Numbered from the stretch's first letter, positions 51,977-61,557 are shown. The stretch: 64,000 nt of DNA from Chitinophaga sp. SYP-B3965 (GCF_009647655.1 NZ_WJFD01000007.1:62001-126000); one strand, 5' to 3'. Translations and numbers: made by a program. The notes: generated by a model not told the origin, from the letters alone.

Positions 51977-54970
51977 ATGCTACGTTGTTTCCTCAATACA
52001 TTGCTCTTCCTTTGCCTGGGATACGCTTCACTGTGGGGGCAGCAAAAACAATTTCATTCCTTCCATAATTATACGCAAAAGGACGGCCTTAGCAGTTATA
52101 ATATTACGAAGATCCGGCAGGATAAATTTGGCTTTTTCTGGATAGCCACACAAGACGGACTGAACTGTTTCGACGGCAGAAAATTCCGCGTTTTCAACAA
52201 AGTAGCCCAGCCACTTCTCGCCATCAAAGGCAATAATGTAACGGACCTTGTTGAAGATACACTACATAATCGCCTCTACCTGGCCGCCTTTTCAGGTGGA
52301 TTGAGTTGCATCAATACCCTTACACAAACAACTTTGCAGGATCGTGCCCTGCAACAAGCCAATGTGTTCCTCTCCAAAAAATGGATCCGTTGCCTGGCGC
52401 TGTCAGGTAACACTTTATGGATAGGTTTATACGAAGGTATTTGTTCCCTTGATCTGCAAACAGGGGAATTTTCCCCTCCCGATAAATTAGCCTGGAAAGG
52501 CATTCCCACCGACACCTTGCGGGTAAAACGGATCACCACATGCGGCAACCGTGTTGTCATTTGCTGTGATGGATACGGCCTGATCGTGCTCGATCCTAAA
52601 AGCGGTAAACCCGTTAACACACTGCCCGCATCCATGCTAAATTTCTATGACGATCCTGTTGCGCTGGAATTCTGGAATGGAGAACCAGGAAAAGGAGATA
52701 CGCTTTATCTCGCCACTAACTGGGGGCTTCGTCTAATGCACTTTAAAGGCCTGCAGCCAACAATTGAAAACCCCATAGGGAATAGCATCACAGATAAAGA
52801 AACCGTATTTGCCTGCACGCCTGATGCAGCAGGGAATTTATGGATAACAAATAAACAAGGCTTATACCGTTTAACAAAAGGCAAAGGAAGTTATACACTC
52901 ATTCAGGATGTCAACAATACAGAGAATACCTGGGGAAGCATCATCTATGTATTGTTTAATGACAAGAGGAATAACATCTGGGCCGGTTCGGAAGAAGGAT
53001 TGTCTTACGTATCCTGTCATATAAACCCCTTTGAAAAATACTATCGTTCTTCCATCAGCCCAACAAGGATCCAGCATGCTTTTGCCCTTTATATGGAAGG
53101 AAAGGATTCCCTCTTATGTGGTGCCTCCAATGGTCTCTACCAGGTTAATCTTGCAGAGCGTTCCATCCAACGGATCGATTCAAACAGTGCCTACTACCTG
53201 ATTGGCGCACTACCAGACAATCAGATCCTTATTTCCAATAACCAGGGAATATTCATCCGCAATCAGGAAGGCCTGGTACCTGCTTCTACTGTTTATCCTG
53301 CCCTGAAACCCCTTCAGCATATACAGATGAATACCTTGTGCAGCTATTCGGATTCCCTGGTTGTGTTGAGTAGCCTTTTTAATAACGGATTATATGTCTG
53401 GAATTGCAAGTCAGGACAAATACGTTCCTTTAGCCGCAGGCAGAAGAACCTCTTATTGGATGATGAAACAGTCACCAGCCTTTTCATGGATAAACAAAAG
53501 AACCTGTTCGTTATATCCACCAGCACTATATTCAGGTTTAATCCCGTTACCGGAGAGAATAAGGTCTATCATATACCAGATAAAGGCGTGCTGATGGATA
53601 TGTGCGAAACATCCCACCATTACTGGCTGGCCATTTACGGTGCAGGGCTGGTAAGGGTAAACAAGGATTTTACAGGCCTCCGTATATTCTCTGAGAAAGA
53701 AGGCCTGTGCAATAACGGTGTGAATAAAGTATTTGCATATAAAGATAACATGATCCTGGTCACCTCTAATAATGGCTTGTCTACCTTAGACATACCATCT
53801 CTTCGTTTCAGGAATTATGCGCAGTCGGACGGTCTCCATTCCAATGCATTTGAGCAATCCAGCGGTTTTCAAACAGGTAATTTCATTTATGCAGGAGGCA
53901 TTAATGGCTTTACGCGGATCAATCCGGCCGGTTTCACAAACGATACAATCCCTCCTCAAATAAGGATCTCCGGCATTCAGATCCATACACCAGGCAGCAC
54001 AAAGGACACTACACATCTGCAAATGCAATCTTTAAAGATCCCATCAGATGTATTGCAAACTTCCATATTCTTTTCCGCACTTCATTTTTCTAACCCCGAT
54101 AAAATTAGCTTTGCCTATAAGATCGATGAACTGCAGAAAGACTGGATAGATATAGGCCATCAGAATAACATCAATCTCATCGGACTGGCGCCAGGCACTT
54201 ATTCATTATTTGTAAAAGCGATGAATGAAGACGGCGCGATGAGTTCATTATCAGTGCCACTAAAACTGATCTATCTTCCCAAATGGTACCAGACCCTCTT
54301 ATTTAAGATCAGTATATTACTCATAGCCGGAGGGATTTTATTAGGCTTCTTCCAATACCGCATCTTCCAGCTTCGCCAGCAACAGCAAATAAGAAAAGAC
54401 ATAGCAAGTGATCTGCATGATGATATTGGCAGCACCCTGAATACCGTTAAGATCTATGCCCATTTAGCCAAAAGCGGAGATCAGGTAAACTTACTGCAGC
54501 AGATGGAAGAATCTGTTTCTCAGGCCATCACCGGTCTCCGCGACCTGCTGTGGGTATTAGATGAAAAGGATGATTCTGTTGCCGGTCTGCTGGAACGGAT
54601 CAAAAAGATGACCTCACCTGTTACAATTGCCCATCAGATTGCATTACACTGCAGCACAAATGAAGCAATAGGAGGACGCATCTTATCCAAAAAAGAAAAA
54701 CGCAACCTATTGCTGATAGCAAAAGAAGCAGTAAACAATGCCATCAAATACGCAGACTGCACCATGCTGGAAATAAGGTTCATGGAAGTGAATAACAAAC
54801 TCACCCTGCAGATCCGCGATAACGGAAAAGGTTTCGATCTGAACGACAGGTCCGATACCGGATACGGCCTCAGAAATATGCAGGACCGCGCCACCCAGAT
54901 CGGTTATCAACTGAAATTAAACACAGCACCAGGAAACGGAGTGGAAGTATGGGTGATGAAGAACAGATGA
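51977..54970 (+). CDS. Two-component-regulator-propeller sensor histidine kinase
   Basis: This 997-residue protein has a signal peptide, then periplasmic beta-propeller repeats (about 25-690; for example DKFGFFWIATQDGLNCFDG, LFNDKRNNIWAGSEEGLSYV). A Y_Y_Y-type domain (about 715-770) and one TM segment (about 773-795) precede the cytoplasmic HisKA_3 domain with phospho-accepting H814 in SDLHDDIGSTLN. The HATPase domain has N box EAVNNAIKYAD and G boxes IRDNGKGFD and GYGLRNMQDRA. Unlike hybrid kinases of this class, it has no receiver or AraC output. The NarL-type regulator at 49600 is the likely partner. The ligand is unknown. Confidence 0.9.
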   Translation: MLRCFLNTLLFLCLGYASLWGQQKQFHSFHNYTQKDGLSSYNITKIRQDKFGFFWIATQDGLNCFDGRKFRVFNKVAQPLLAIKGNNVTDLVEDTLHNRLYLAAFSGGLSCINTLTQTTLQDRALQQANVFLSKKWIRCLALSGNTLWIGLYEGICSLDLQTGEFSPPDKLAWKGIPTDTLRVKRITTCGNRVVICCDGYGLIVLDPKSGKPVNTLPASMLNFYDDPVALEFWNGEPGKGDTLYLATNWGLRLMHFKGLQPTIENPIGNSITDKETVFACTPDAAGNLWITNKQGLYRLTKGKGSYTLIQDVNNTENTWGSIIYVLFNDKRNNIWAGSEEGLSYVSCHINPFEKYYRSSISPTRIQHAFALYMEGKDSLLCGASNGLYQVNLAERSIQRIDSNSAYYLIGALPDNQILISNNQGIFIRNQEGLVPASTVYPALKPLQHIQMNTLCSYSDSLVVLSSLFNNGLYVWNCKSGQIRSFSRRQKNLLLDDETVTSLFMDKQKNLFVISTSTIFRFNPVTGENKVYHIPDKGVLMDMCETSHHYWLAIYGAGLVRVNKDFTGLRIFSEKEGLCNNGVNKVFAYKDNMILVTSNNGLSTLDIPSLRFRNYAQSDGLHSNAFEQSSGFQTGNFIYAGGINGFTRINPAGFTNDTIPPQIRISGIQIHTPGSTKDTTHLQMQSLKIPSDVLQTSIFFSALHFSNPDKISFAYKIDELQKDWIDIGHQNNINLIGLAPGTYSLFVKAMNEDGAMSSLSVPLKLIYLPKWYQTLLFKISILLIAGGILLGFFQYRIFQLRQQQQIRKDIASDLHDDIGSTLNTVKIYAHLAKSGDQVNLLQQMEESVSQAITGLRDLLWVLDEKDDSVAGLLERIKKMTSPVTIAHQIALHCSTNEAIGGRILSKKEKRNLLLIAKEAVNNAIKYADCTMLEIRFMEVNNKLTLQIRDNGKGFDLNDRSDTGYGLRNMQDRATQIGYQLKLNTAPGNGVEVWVMKNR

Positions 54971-54989
54971 AAATTAATAACTTAGCCCC

Positions 54990-55868
54990 ATGAGGCAAGA
55001 AACGGAAATCCTGCACGAAGTAACCACCTGGGCACAAAACAACGAAGCCATCCGGGCAATGCTCCTTACCAGCTCCCGCGCAAATGGGAAAGCAGATCTT
55101 CTATCAGACTACGACATAGAATTCGTCATAAACGATCTGCCCCAATTCCTCACAGACGACAGCTGGTTGAAAACCTTCGGCAACATTATCAGCGTAGTTG
55201 TAGAAAACGAAGACGCCTTCGATGGTGAAAACGCCATGCGCATGGTCTACTATGAAGATTATATTAAGATCGATTTCAAACTCTACGCTATAGATAAATT
55301 CACAGAACAGGTGAATAAACAGGAGTTACAGGAAGATTGGGATGTAGGATATAAAATATTGCTGGATAAGGATGGTCTCACTATAGGAATGAAACCGTTC
55401 ACCGGCAAAACTGTCACAATAGCAAAACCAACAGAAGAAGAATTCCTTTTCATCATAAACGATGCCTGGTTCTGCATGCCCTACATTGCCAAAAGCCTCT
55501 GGCGGGATCAGCTATTCTATGCCAAGCAGGTAGGAGACAGCATCATGCGCTTCGAAGATTTCCAAAAGATCATTGAATGGTACATTGGCATGCAGCATGA
55601 TTGGAAGATCAACACCAATAAATCCGGCCGGCTGTTCAAACAATACCTGGACCCTGCACTCTGGAAAAGAATAGAAGCTACCTTTGCCGGAGCAGATATA
55701 GAGGAGAATTGGAAAGCACTGTTTGCATATGCAGACCTCACGAGGGAAATGGGCATAGCCATAGCAGAAAAACTGCAATACACCTACCCGCAGGCACTGG
55801 ATGAAAAAATAACCGCCTACCTCTGGAAGATAAAACACCTCGATAGAAATGCAACAGACATAAAATGA
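54990..55868 (+). CDS. Aminoglycoside 6-adenylyltransferase-like nucleotidyltransferase, ANT(6)
   Basis: This 292-residue protein has the nucleotidyltransferase motif TSSRANGKADLLSDYDIEF (about 27-45) of AadE/AadK-type enzymes, the following FGNIISVVVENEDAFDGENA region and the typical C-terminal helical part with DAWFCMPYIAKSLWRDQLFYA. The family adenylylates streptomycin at position 6. The gene starts 19 bp after the sensor kinase and overlaps the next gene by 4 bp. As an intrinsic chromosomal homologue its activity on drugs is not assured; another small-molecule or nucleotide role is possible. Confidence 0.85.
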   Translation: MRQETEILHEVTTWAQNNEAIRAMLLTSSRANGKADLLSDYDIEFVINDLPQFLTDDSWLKTFGNIISVVVENEDAFDGENAMRMVYYEDYIKIDFKLYAIDKFTEQVNKQELQEDWDVGYKILLDKDGLTIGMKPFTGKTVTIAKPTEEEFLFIINDAWFCMPYIAKSLWRDQLFYAKQVGDSIMRFEDFQKIIEWYIGMQHDWKINTNKSGRLFKQYLDPALWKRIEATFAGADIEENWKALFAYADLTREMGIAIAEKLQYTYPQALDEKITAYLWKIKHLDRNATDIK

Positions 55869-56386
55869 AAATACTCATCTTCGGCGCTTCAGGTGCAGGC
55901 TCCACCACACAAGGCAAAGACCTCTCTGCTGTACTGAACATCCCCTACTTTGATACGGACCACTACTTCTGGGAAGTACAATTCACGGAAAAACGAGACC
56001 CCGCCATCAGAAATAAAATGCTAAAAGCAGACCTCGCCAAACAAGAAAGTTTTATCGTAGGTGGTTCACTGGTTAGCTGGGGAGATGAATGGACAAGCAT
56101 TTTCGATTTCGCTGTTTTTCTCTATCTCCCACCTGCTATCAGATTAGAACGGTTAAAAAAGAGAGAATTAGAAAGATACGGTGATAGCATTCACACAGAC
56201 CCCGAAAGAAAAAAACTCCACGAAGAATTCATGGACTGGGCCGCCAGCTATGATACAGACACCCCCAGGAGAAGTCTCGCTGTTCATGAAGCCTGGATGA
56301 AAAAACTCACCTGCCCTATACTGGCCATTAAAGAGGATCTGTCTGTAGCAGAGAGAAGAGAAAAGATTCAGGTATTAATACGCTAG
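55865..56386 (+). CDS. P-loop kinase-like protein, 173 aa
   Basis: This small adenylate/shikimate-kinase-like protein begins MKILIFGASGAGSTTQGKDL. The Walker A loop GASGAGST has Ser at the usual Lys position, a variation I recall in this small family, so ATP binding may be atypical. The YFDTDHYFWE segment and SFIVGGSLVSWGDEW resemble the substrate and Walker B regions of related small-molecule kinases. FLYLPPAIRLERLKKRELERYG is the lid-like region. Its start overlaps the ANT(6) stop (ATGA), so the two are translated together and may act on the same ligand. Confidence 0.75.
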   Translation: MKILIFGASGAGSTTQGKDLSAVLNIPYFDTDHYFWEVQFTEKRDPAIRNKMLKADLAKQESFIVGGSLVSWGDEWTSIFDFAVFLYLPPAIRLERLKKRELERYGDSIHTDPERKKLHEEFMDWAASYDTDTPRRSLAVHEAWMKKLTCPILAIKEDLSVAERREKIQVLIR

Positions 56387-56438
56387 CCCCAACCTTCGCA
56401 AAGGCCTAATTTCACATCAGACCTCAAACCCCCAAAAT

Positions 56439-57158
56439 ATGAAAAAGAAACTCCTGCAAAGGACGGCATTGCTATTGGCCGTTATGTTCTGCATTATTTC
56501 TACAAGAGCCGGTGATGAAGAAGGCGGTTACGTTGGCCAGCAAGGCCAGGGCCACCCCACCGTTGTATATAATTTCCTGAAACATTTCTCCTACGATGAT
56601 TATTACTGGGACAGGAATTGGTGTTACAGCACCAGCAACAATTCATTTGTAGACAACATGGATATCGTTGTATTTGCCGGCCACGGCAATCAATGGCTGG
56701 TTGGCTGCGAAGATGGCTCCACGGCCTATTTCAGCAGTTGCGGCAACAACTCCAATAAAGGCTGGGGCAATGTAGACATGGAATTTATTGCTTTCGAAAG
56801 CTGTGAAGTAGTTCCCCGTCCCTGCGATCGCGCAGATGGTGATTGGTGGAGCCGCTGGACGCAAGCTGGTGGAGCCATGGATGGCGTACACCAGGTAATA
56901 GGATTTGGCACAGATTCTTACCAGTCAACAGACCAGGATGTAACAGATTATTTCGGTGACCGTGTACGCAGAGGATACGGCGTTTGGCAAAGCTGGTTTG
57001 ATGCCATCAATGCAGAAGCCAGAAGTGATGAACACGGTTCTGCTGTAATGTATCCTCCCTGCGAAGGAGATACTTATTATAACTTTGCTCCAGACCCTCC
57101 CGCAGATCATACCTGGTTGCGGATCTGGTACCAAACCGGCGGTTGCCTGAATAAATAA
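56439..57158 (+). CDS. Secreted DUF6345-type protein with possible His/Cys dyad
   Basis: A signal peptide (residues 1-24, ending STRAG) is followed by a ~210-residue domain rich in Trp, Asp and Tyr. H82 in VVFAGHGNQW and C122 in IAFESCEVV have the spacing and strand context of the clan CD (caspase-like) His-Cys dyad. This suggests, but does not prove, a secreted cysteine peptidase. The start is the first ATG. The lipoprotein gene follows after 24 bp and may be a partner or inhibitor. Alternative: a non-catalytic surface protein. Confidence 0.6.
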   Translation: MKKKLLQRTALLLAVMFCIISTRAGDEEGGYVGQQGQGHPTVVYNFLKHFSYDDYYWDRNWCYSTSNNSFVDNMDIVVFAGHGNQWLVGCEDGSTAYFSSCGNNSNKGWGNVDMEFIAFESCEVVPRPCDRADGDWWSRWTQAGGAMDGVHQVIGFGTDSYQSTDQDVTDYFGDRVRRGYGVWQSWFDAINAEARSDEHGSAVMYPPCEGDTYYNFAPDPPADHTWLRIWYQTGGCLNK

Positions 57159-57182
57159 TCTTAACCCTGTCAAAACAAAAAA

Positions 57183-58229
57183 ATGAAACCACAAATAACG
57201 ATATTACTATTATCACTCGCCATCGCATCCTGCCAGCCAAGGCAGAAACCGAAAGAGGAAGCAGCAGGAGATAGCAGGATAGAATACAGCAAAGACCTGC
57301 GCCCGCTGGATTACGAAAAACAATCCTTTAAAACATATGCACTGGCAGGCAAGAACAGCACCACACCGGATGTAGCAAAAGCACGCCTGAATGAAACACT
57401 GGCGGCCCTGGGTACAAAACTCTACTTTGAAGCAGATACCGCAAAAGACGATGAATCAAAATACATCAGCTTCCGCAGAGCAGATGATCCTTCCGGTGTT
57501 TTTGAAATGAATAAGGTAACAGGACGTATCGTGTTCAACAGCGGCCTGAAAGAATATAGCGCAGACGCAGCAACAGAAGGACTGCCTTCAGACAAAGAAG
57601 CAATCGAACTCACCAAACGCAGCCTGGCCACACTGAAGCTGGATCTCAATGAAAAGGAATTATCAAAACCTATCGTAAGCGGCCTGGAAATGTCTGTTAA
57701 AAAAGACCAGGAAAAACCACAGATCTACAAGAAGATGGTAACAGTACGTTACAACAGGATACTGGATGGTATTCCGGTAGAAGGCGCCACACGTTTGATC
57801 TTCACATACGGAAAAAAAGCGGAGCTAACCACCCTCATCGCAGACTGGGGTAAATTTGAACCCAAGGATGTACTGCAGGAACAAGTCGTAAAAGCAGACG
57901 ACATGCATCAGCAAATTGAAGAAGTCATCATAAGTGAAGCAAAAGAGGCAAGGAAGATCCGGGTAGTGCAAAGAGATGTGGTATTGTACGATGATGGAGC
58001 CGGTACTATTGAACCAGCTGTTTACGTAAAAACAATTATGCAGTACACCCGCAAAAGCCCTGAAGGCAAAGAAGAATCATACGAAGTGCCCTACGACTTC
58101 TACCGCCCGCTGATAAGAGGAACAAGAGCCTCCTTCCCACACGTGAAAGATCAGCAATTACGAATGAAACCAAAAGAACTAAAAGCAGAACCCAAAGACT
58201 CCGCAAGAAGAAATACAAACGACGAATAA
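57183..58229 (+). CDS. Lipoprotein with possible PepSY/FTP-like propeptide domain
   Basis: This 348-residue protein has a lipoprotein signal (MKPQITILLLSLAIASC, lipobox cysteine at residue 17). A central region has LDGIPVEGATRLIFTYGKKAEL (about 195-218), reminiscent of PepSY/FTP-type propeptides that chaperone and inhibit metallo- or cysteine peptidases. The C-terminus is Lys/Glu-rich. It lies 24 bp after the DUF6345 gene and ends at a strong terminator, so the two form a unit. The propeptide-like role is inference; sequence alone does not fix the function. Confidence 0.6.
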   Translation: MKPQITILLLSLAIASCQPRQKPKEEAAGDSRIEYSKDLRPLDYEKQSFKTYALAGKNSTTPDVAKARLNETLAALGTKLYFEADTAKDDESKYISFRRADDPSGVFEMNKVTGRIVFNSGLKEYSADAATEGLPSDKEAIELTKRSLATLKLDLNEKELSKPIVSGLEMSVKKDQEKPQIYKKMVTVRYNRILDGIPVEGATRLIFTYGKKAELTTLIADWGKFEPKDVLQEQVVKADDMHQQIEEVIISEAKEARKIRVVQRDVVLYDDGAGTIEPAVYVKTIMQYTRKSPEGKEESYEVPYDFYRPLIRGTRASFPHVKDQQLRMKPKELKAEPKDSARRNTNDE

Positions 58230-58230
58230 T

Positions 58231-58263
58231 AAAAAAAGCGGGCATGAGCGCCCGCTTTTTTTT
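58231..58263 (+). terminator. Terminator after the lipoprotein gene
   Basis: AGCGGGC and GCCCGCT pair around ATGAGC, preceded by A7 and followed by T8. It lies directly after the stop codon. Confidence 0.9.
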
Positions 58264-58280
58264 ACAATAAAAGAATATAA

Positions 58281-58730
58281 TTATCTCAATCTGTCGAGAG
58301 ATTTGATCAGCTTTTCATCCTTATAAATTCCCCTTGCAGCCAGGTACAGCGCTACCAGCGTAACCACCGGTAAAAATGCCGCCGGCAGGTAAGATGCAGA
58401 AATAATAGTAGCCCCATCAGCCATCAGCTTATCAGCTGTTTGCCCCACTTTTACATACTGCAAAATAATAGCCCCTATTGCCAGCAGGATATTGAACACT
58501 GTCAGCCGGAATTGCAGTTTCCTGTTCTTATAGAGGAAGATCGTGATCAGGGAGAGCAGAACGCTCACCATCACGATAATAAATATCAGATAACTGGAAA
58601 GCGCATTGAAATAAACCTCACTGGCTGTTACGCCCTTCATCAATTTAGCTTTCCACAGGTTAAAATAACCCATACCGGCGCCGGAAATAGCTGCCAGCAA
58701 TAAAAAGAGGCTCTGGATGCGTTGTATCAT
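58281..58730 (-). CDS. DUF4293-family membrane protein
   Basis: This 149-residue protein begins MIQRIQSLFLLLAAISGAGMGYF and has four hydrophobic segments (about 5-25, 45-65, 72-93, 112-135), the layout of the Bacteroidota-specific DUF4293 family. It should sit in the inner membrane. The family has no assigned role. The gene is divergent from maeB. Confidence 0.82.
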   Translation of the reverse strand: MIQRIQSLFLLLAAISGAGMGYFNLWKAKLMKGVTASEVYFNALSSYLIFIIVMVSVLLSLITIFLYKNRKLQFRLTVFNILLAIGAIILQYVKVGQTADKLMADGATIISASYLPAAFLPVVTLVALYLAARGIYKDEKLIKSLDRLR

Positions 58731-58845
58731 GATATTTGCGAATGTTTAACGCCGTAAAAGTAAATAATTATTGCGAACCTACACGAACGTAATAGATACC
58801 GTTCCTCTTATAGTTCGTATATTGCAGCCCCAATAACAATCTTAA

Positions 58846-61155
58846 ATGGCTAGAAAACTCAATAAGCAGGATGCCCTGGATTATCATGCCATGGGCCGTC
58901 CTGGTAAGATAGAAGTAGTCCCAACGAAAGACACAAAAACCCAGTGGGACCTTTCCCTGGCCTACTCGCCCGGTGTGGCGGAGCCATGTAAGGAAATTGC
59001 CCGCGATGTGGAAAATGTATATAAATATACCGCGAAAGGTAACCTCGTAGCGGTGATCAGTAATGGTACAGCTGTTCTGGGCCTGGGCAATATTGGCCCG
59101 GAAGCAGGAAAACCCGTCATGGAAGGGAAAGGCGTACTCTTCAAGATCTTTGCAGACATCGATGTGTTTGATATTGAATTGAATACAACAGATGTGGATG
59201 AATTTGTGCGGGTGGTAAAAGCAATGGAACCCACTTTCGGGGGTATCAACCTCGAGGATATTAAAAGCCCCGAATGTTTTGCCATCGAAGAAAGGCTGCG
59301 TCAGGAACTGAAGATCCCCGTGATGCACGATGACCAGCATGGTACCGCTATCATTTCCAGCGCCGCTTTATTGAATGCACTGGAACTGGTGAAGAAGAAA
59401 ATAGAGAAAGTAAAATTCGTGATCAATGGCGCCGGCGCTGCTGCCATGGCCTGTGTACGTTTATATGTTTCCCTCGGTGCAAAACCAGAGAACTTTATCA
59501 TGTTTGATAAAGATGGTGTACTGAATAAACAACGCACAGATCTGGACGACATGAAGCTCGTATTCGCCACCAGCTCCAAAGCCACCAATCTCACAGAAGC
59601 CCTGAAAGGCGCCGATGTATTTGTTGGTTTATCCGTGGGTAATGTGGTAACAGCTGATATGGTGAAAAGCATGGCCAAAAACCCTGTAGTGTTTGCCATG
59701 GCCAATCCGGACCCCGAGATCTCATACGATACTGCCATAGAAGCCCGCAAAGATGTGATCATGGCCACCGGCCGTTCAGATTATCCCAACCAGGTGAACA
59801 ATGTATTGGGTTTCCCCTACATTTTCCGTGGTGCACTGGATGTACGGGCCACCAAGATCAATGAGGAAATGAAACTGGCCGCAGTGCATGCACTGGCTGA
59901 TCTCGCCAAATCTCCCGTGCCCGATATCGTGAACCTCGCTTACAATGAACGTAACCTCGTTTTCGGTCCCAATTATATTATTCCCAAACCTTTGGATCCG
60001 CGTTTGCTCAGTACGGTAGCCCCCGCAGTAGCAAAAGCAGCCATGGATAGCGGTGTGGCACATGCCCCCATCACAGATTGGGATGCTTACAAAGAAGTAC
60101 TGAACAACCGCCTCGGTTTAGATAATCAGCTGTTCAGGGTGATTGGTTCCAAAGCCCGTAAAGATCCACGCCGTGTGGTATTTGCGGAGGCAGACAATAT
60201 CAAGATCCTCAAAGCTGCACAGGTAGTAAATGATGAAGGTATCGCCATCCCCATTCTGCTCGGAAGTGAAAAGAAGATCCGCAGCCTGATGGACGAAAGC
60301 GGCATTGAAATAGATGATGTAGTGATCATTGATCCAAAGAGTGATGAAATGGCCGATAAGCGCCACCACTTTGGAGAACTGTTCTTCGAAAAGCGCAAGC
60401 GTAAAGGCTTTAATCTTTACGAAGCCAAGAAGATCATGCGGGAACGTAACTATTTCGGTTGTATGATGGTGGAAACAGGAGAAGCCGATGCGCTCATTTC
60501 CGGCCTCACCCGTAAATACCCGGATACCATCAAACCTGCATTACAGGTGATTGGTATGGAAGAAGGAGCAAAACGTGTAGCCGGCATGTATATCATCAAC
60601 ACAAAACGCGGCCCCCTGTTCCTCGCGGATACAACCGTAAACCTCAATCCCACTGCGGAAGAGCTGGCAGATATCACTTTACTGGTGGCCAAAGAATTAC
60701 GCCTGTTCAATATCACGCCAAGGATAGCCATGGTTTCCTACTCTAACTTTGGCTCCAGTGCCACACCGGAAGCCCAGTTAATGAGCCAGGCCCGCGACAT
60801 CGTGAAAAAGAAAGACCCCACCTTAACAGTGGATGGTGAGATCCAGGCTGCTATGGCATTCAACAAAGAGATCTTAAAAGATAACTATCCTTTCTCCGAA
60901 CTGATAGACCAGGACGTAAATACACTCATCTTCCCCAACCTGGCCGCAGGTAACGTAGCCTACAACCTGCTCCAGGAAGTAGCCGGCTTCGATTCCATCG
61001 GCCCTATCCTGCTGGGGATGAAGAAACCCGTGCACATCCTGCAATTGGGTTCCACTGTAAGGCAGATCGTGAACGTGGTACTGATCGCTGTAGTGGATGC
61101 ACAAACGAAATGCCGCAACGCAGAAGAAGTAAAGAACGGAAAGAAAAGAAAATAA
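58846..61155 (+). CDS. maeB: NADP-dependent malic enzyme with phosphotransacetylase-like domain
   Basis: This 769-residue protein has the standard MaeB layout: a malic-enzyme domain (about 1-425) with LAYSPGVAEPCKEIA, GLGNIGPEAGKPVMEGK, HDDQHGTA and the Rossmann motif FVINGAGAAAMACV, then a phosphotransacetylase-like domain (about 435-760). It decarboxylates malate to pyruvate with NADP reduction; the second domain is usually regulatory, binding acetyl-CoA. The length fits the family. A GC-rich hairpin follows the stop. Confidence 0.94.
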   Translation: MARKLNKQDALDYHAMGRPGKIEVVPTKDTKTQWDLSLAYSPGVAEPCKEIARDVENVYKYTAKGNLVAVISNGTAVLGLGNIGPEAGKPVMEGKGVLFKIFADIDVFDIELNTTDVDEFVRVVKAMEPTFGGINLEDIKSPECFAIEERLRQELKIPVMHDDQHGTAIISSAALLNALELVKKKIEKVKFVINGAGAAAMACVRLYVSLGAKPENFIMFDKDGVLNKQRTDLDDMKLVFATSSKATNLTEALKGADVFVGLSVGNVVTADMVKSMAKNPVVFAMANPDPEISYDTAIEARKDVIMATGRSDYPNQVNNVLGFPYIFRGALDVRATKINEEMKLAAVHALADLAKSPVPDIVNLAYNERNLVFGPNYIIPKPLDPRLLSTVAPAVAKAAMDSGVAHAPITDWDAYKEVLNNRLGLDNQLFRVIGSKARKDPRRVVFAEADNIKILKAAQVVNDEGIAIPILLGSEKKIRSLMDESGIEIDDVVIIDPKSDEMADKRHHFGELFFEKRKRKGFNLYEAKKIMRERNYFGCMMVETGEADALISGLTRKYPDTIKPALQVIGMEEGAKRVAGMYIINTKRGPLFLADTTVNLNPTAEELADITLLVAKELRLFNITPRIAMVSYSNFGSSATPEAQLMSQARDIVKKKDPTLTVDGEIQAAMAFNKEILKDNYPFSELIDQDVNTLIFPNLAAGNVAYNLLQEVAGFDSIGPILLGMKKPVHILQLGSTVRQIVNVVLIAVVDAQTKCRNAEEVKNGKKRK

Positions 61156-61162
61156 GAACGAA

Positions 61163-61190
61163 AGGGGGGATATAGCAGTATATCCCCCCT
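61163..61190 (+). terminator. Hairpin after maeB
   Basis: AGGGGGGATATA and TATATCCCCCCT form a perfect 12-bp stem with loop GCAG, 8 bp after the stop. A T-run is absent, so termination may be factor-dependent. Confidence 0.65.
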
Positions 61191-61232
61191 GCCATTTAGG
61201 CCTATACCGTAAAATATTCGTAAATTAGTTAC

Positions 61233-61553
61233 ATGAAGAAGCGAGTACGTTATTTACGTAGGCTTAAAACCGCCAATGCCCCCCATCATACTGATGAATG
61301 GTCAGTAATGGAAGGATCTGAAGCATTCGAAGCCCTTATCGGGGAAGCCGGTAGGAGGGCTGCAACTAATGCTGTGAATGAAAACAGGGCATTAGGTATT
61401 CCGGTTACCTTTACGAAAGATGGCTGGGTAGTCAGGAGAATGCCGGATGGCCATATCGAAAGGATTAAACCCATAGAAGGGGCCACTGGCCCAATACGCG
61501 AAAGGAAACTCAGGAAAGGAATGATACTGCATGTCAAAAAAGCAACCCGCTAA
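61233..61553 (+). CDS. Putative antitoxin of a zeta-like toxin pair, 106 aa
   Basis: This small basic protein has a helical centre (SEAFEALIGEAGRRAATNAVNENRAL would be two helices) followed by a short beta part (IPVTFTKDGWVVRRMPDG). Small proteins of this kind precede zeta-type kinase toxins in Bacteroidota; antitoxin function is inferred from that context. The toxin gene begins 4 bp after the stop (61558), or overlaps it if the ATG at 61531 is used. The two are more AT-rich than maeB. Confidence 0.6.
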   Translation: MKKRVRYLRRLKTANAPHHTDEWSVMEGSEAFEALIGEAGRRAATNAVNENRALGIPVTFTKDGWVVRRMPDGHIERIKPIEGATGPIRERKLRKGMILHVKKATR

Positions 61554-61557
61554 AAGA

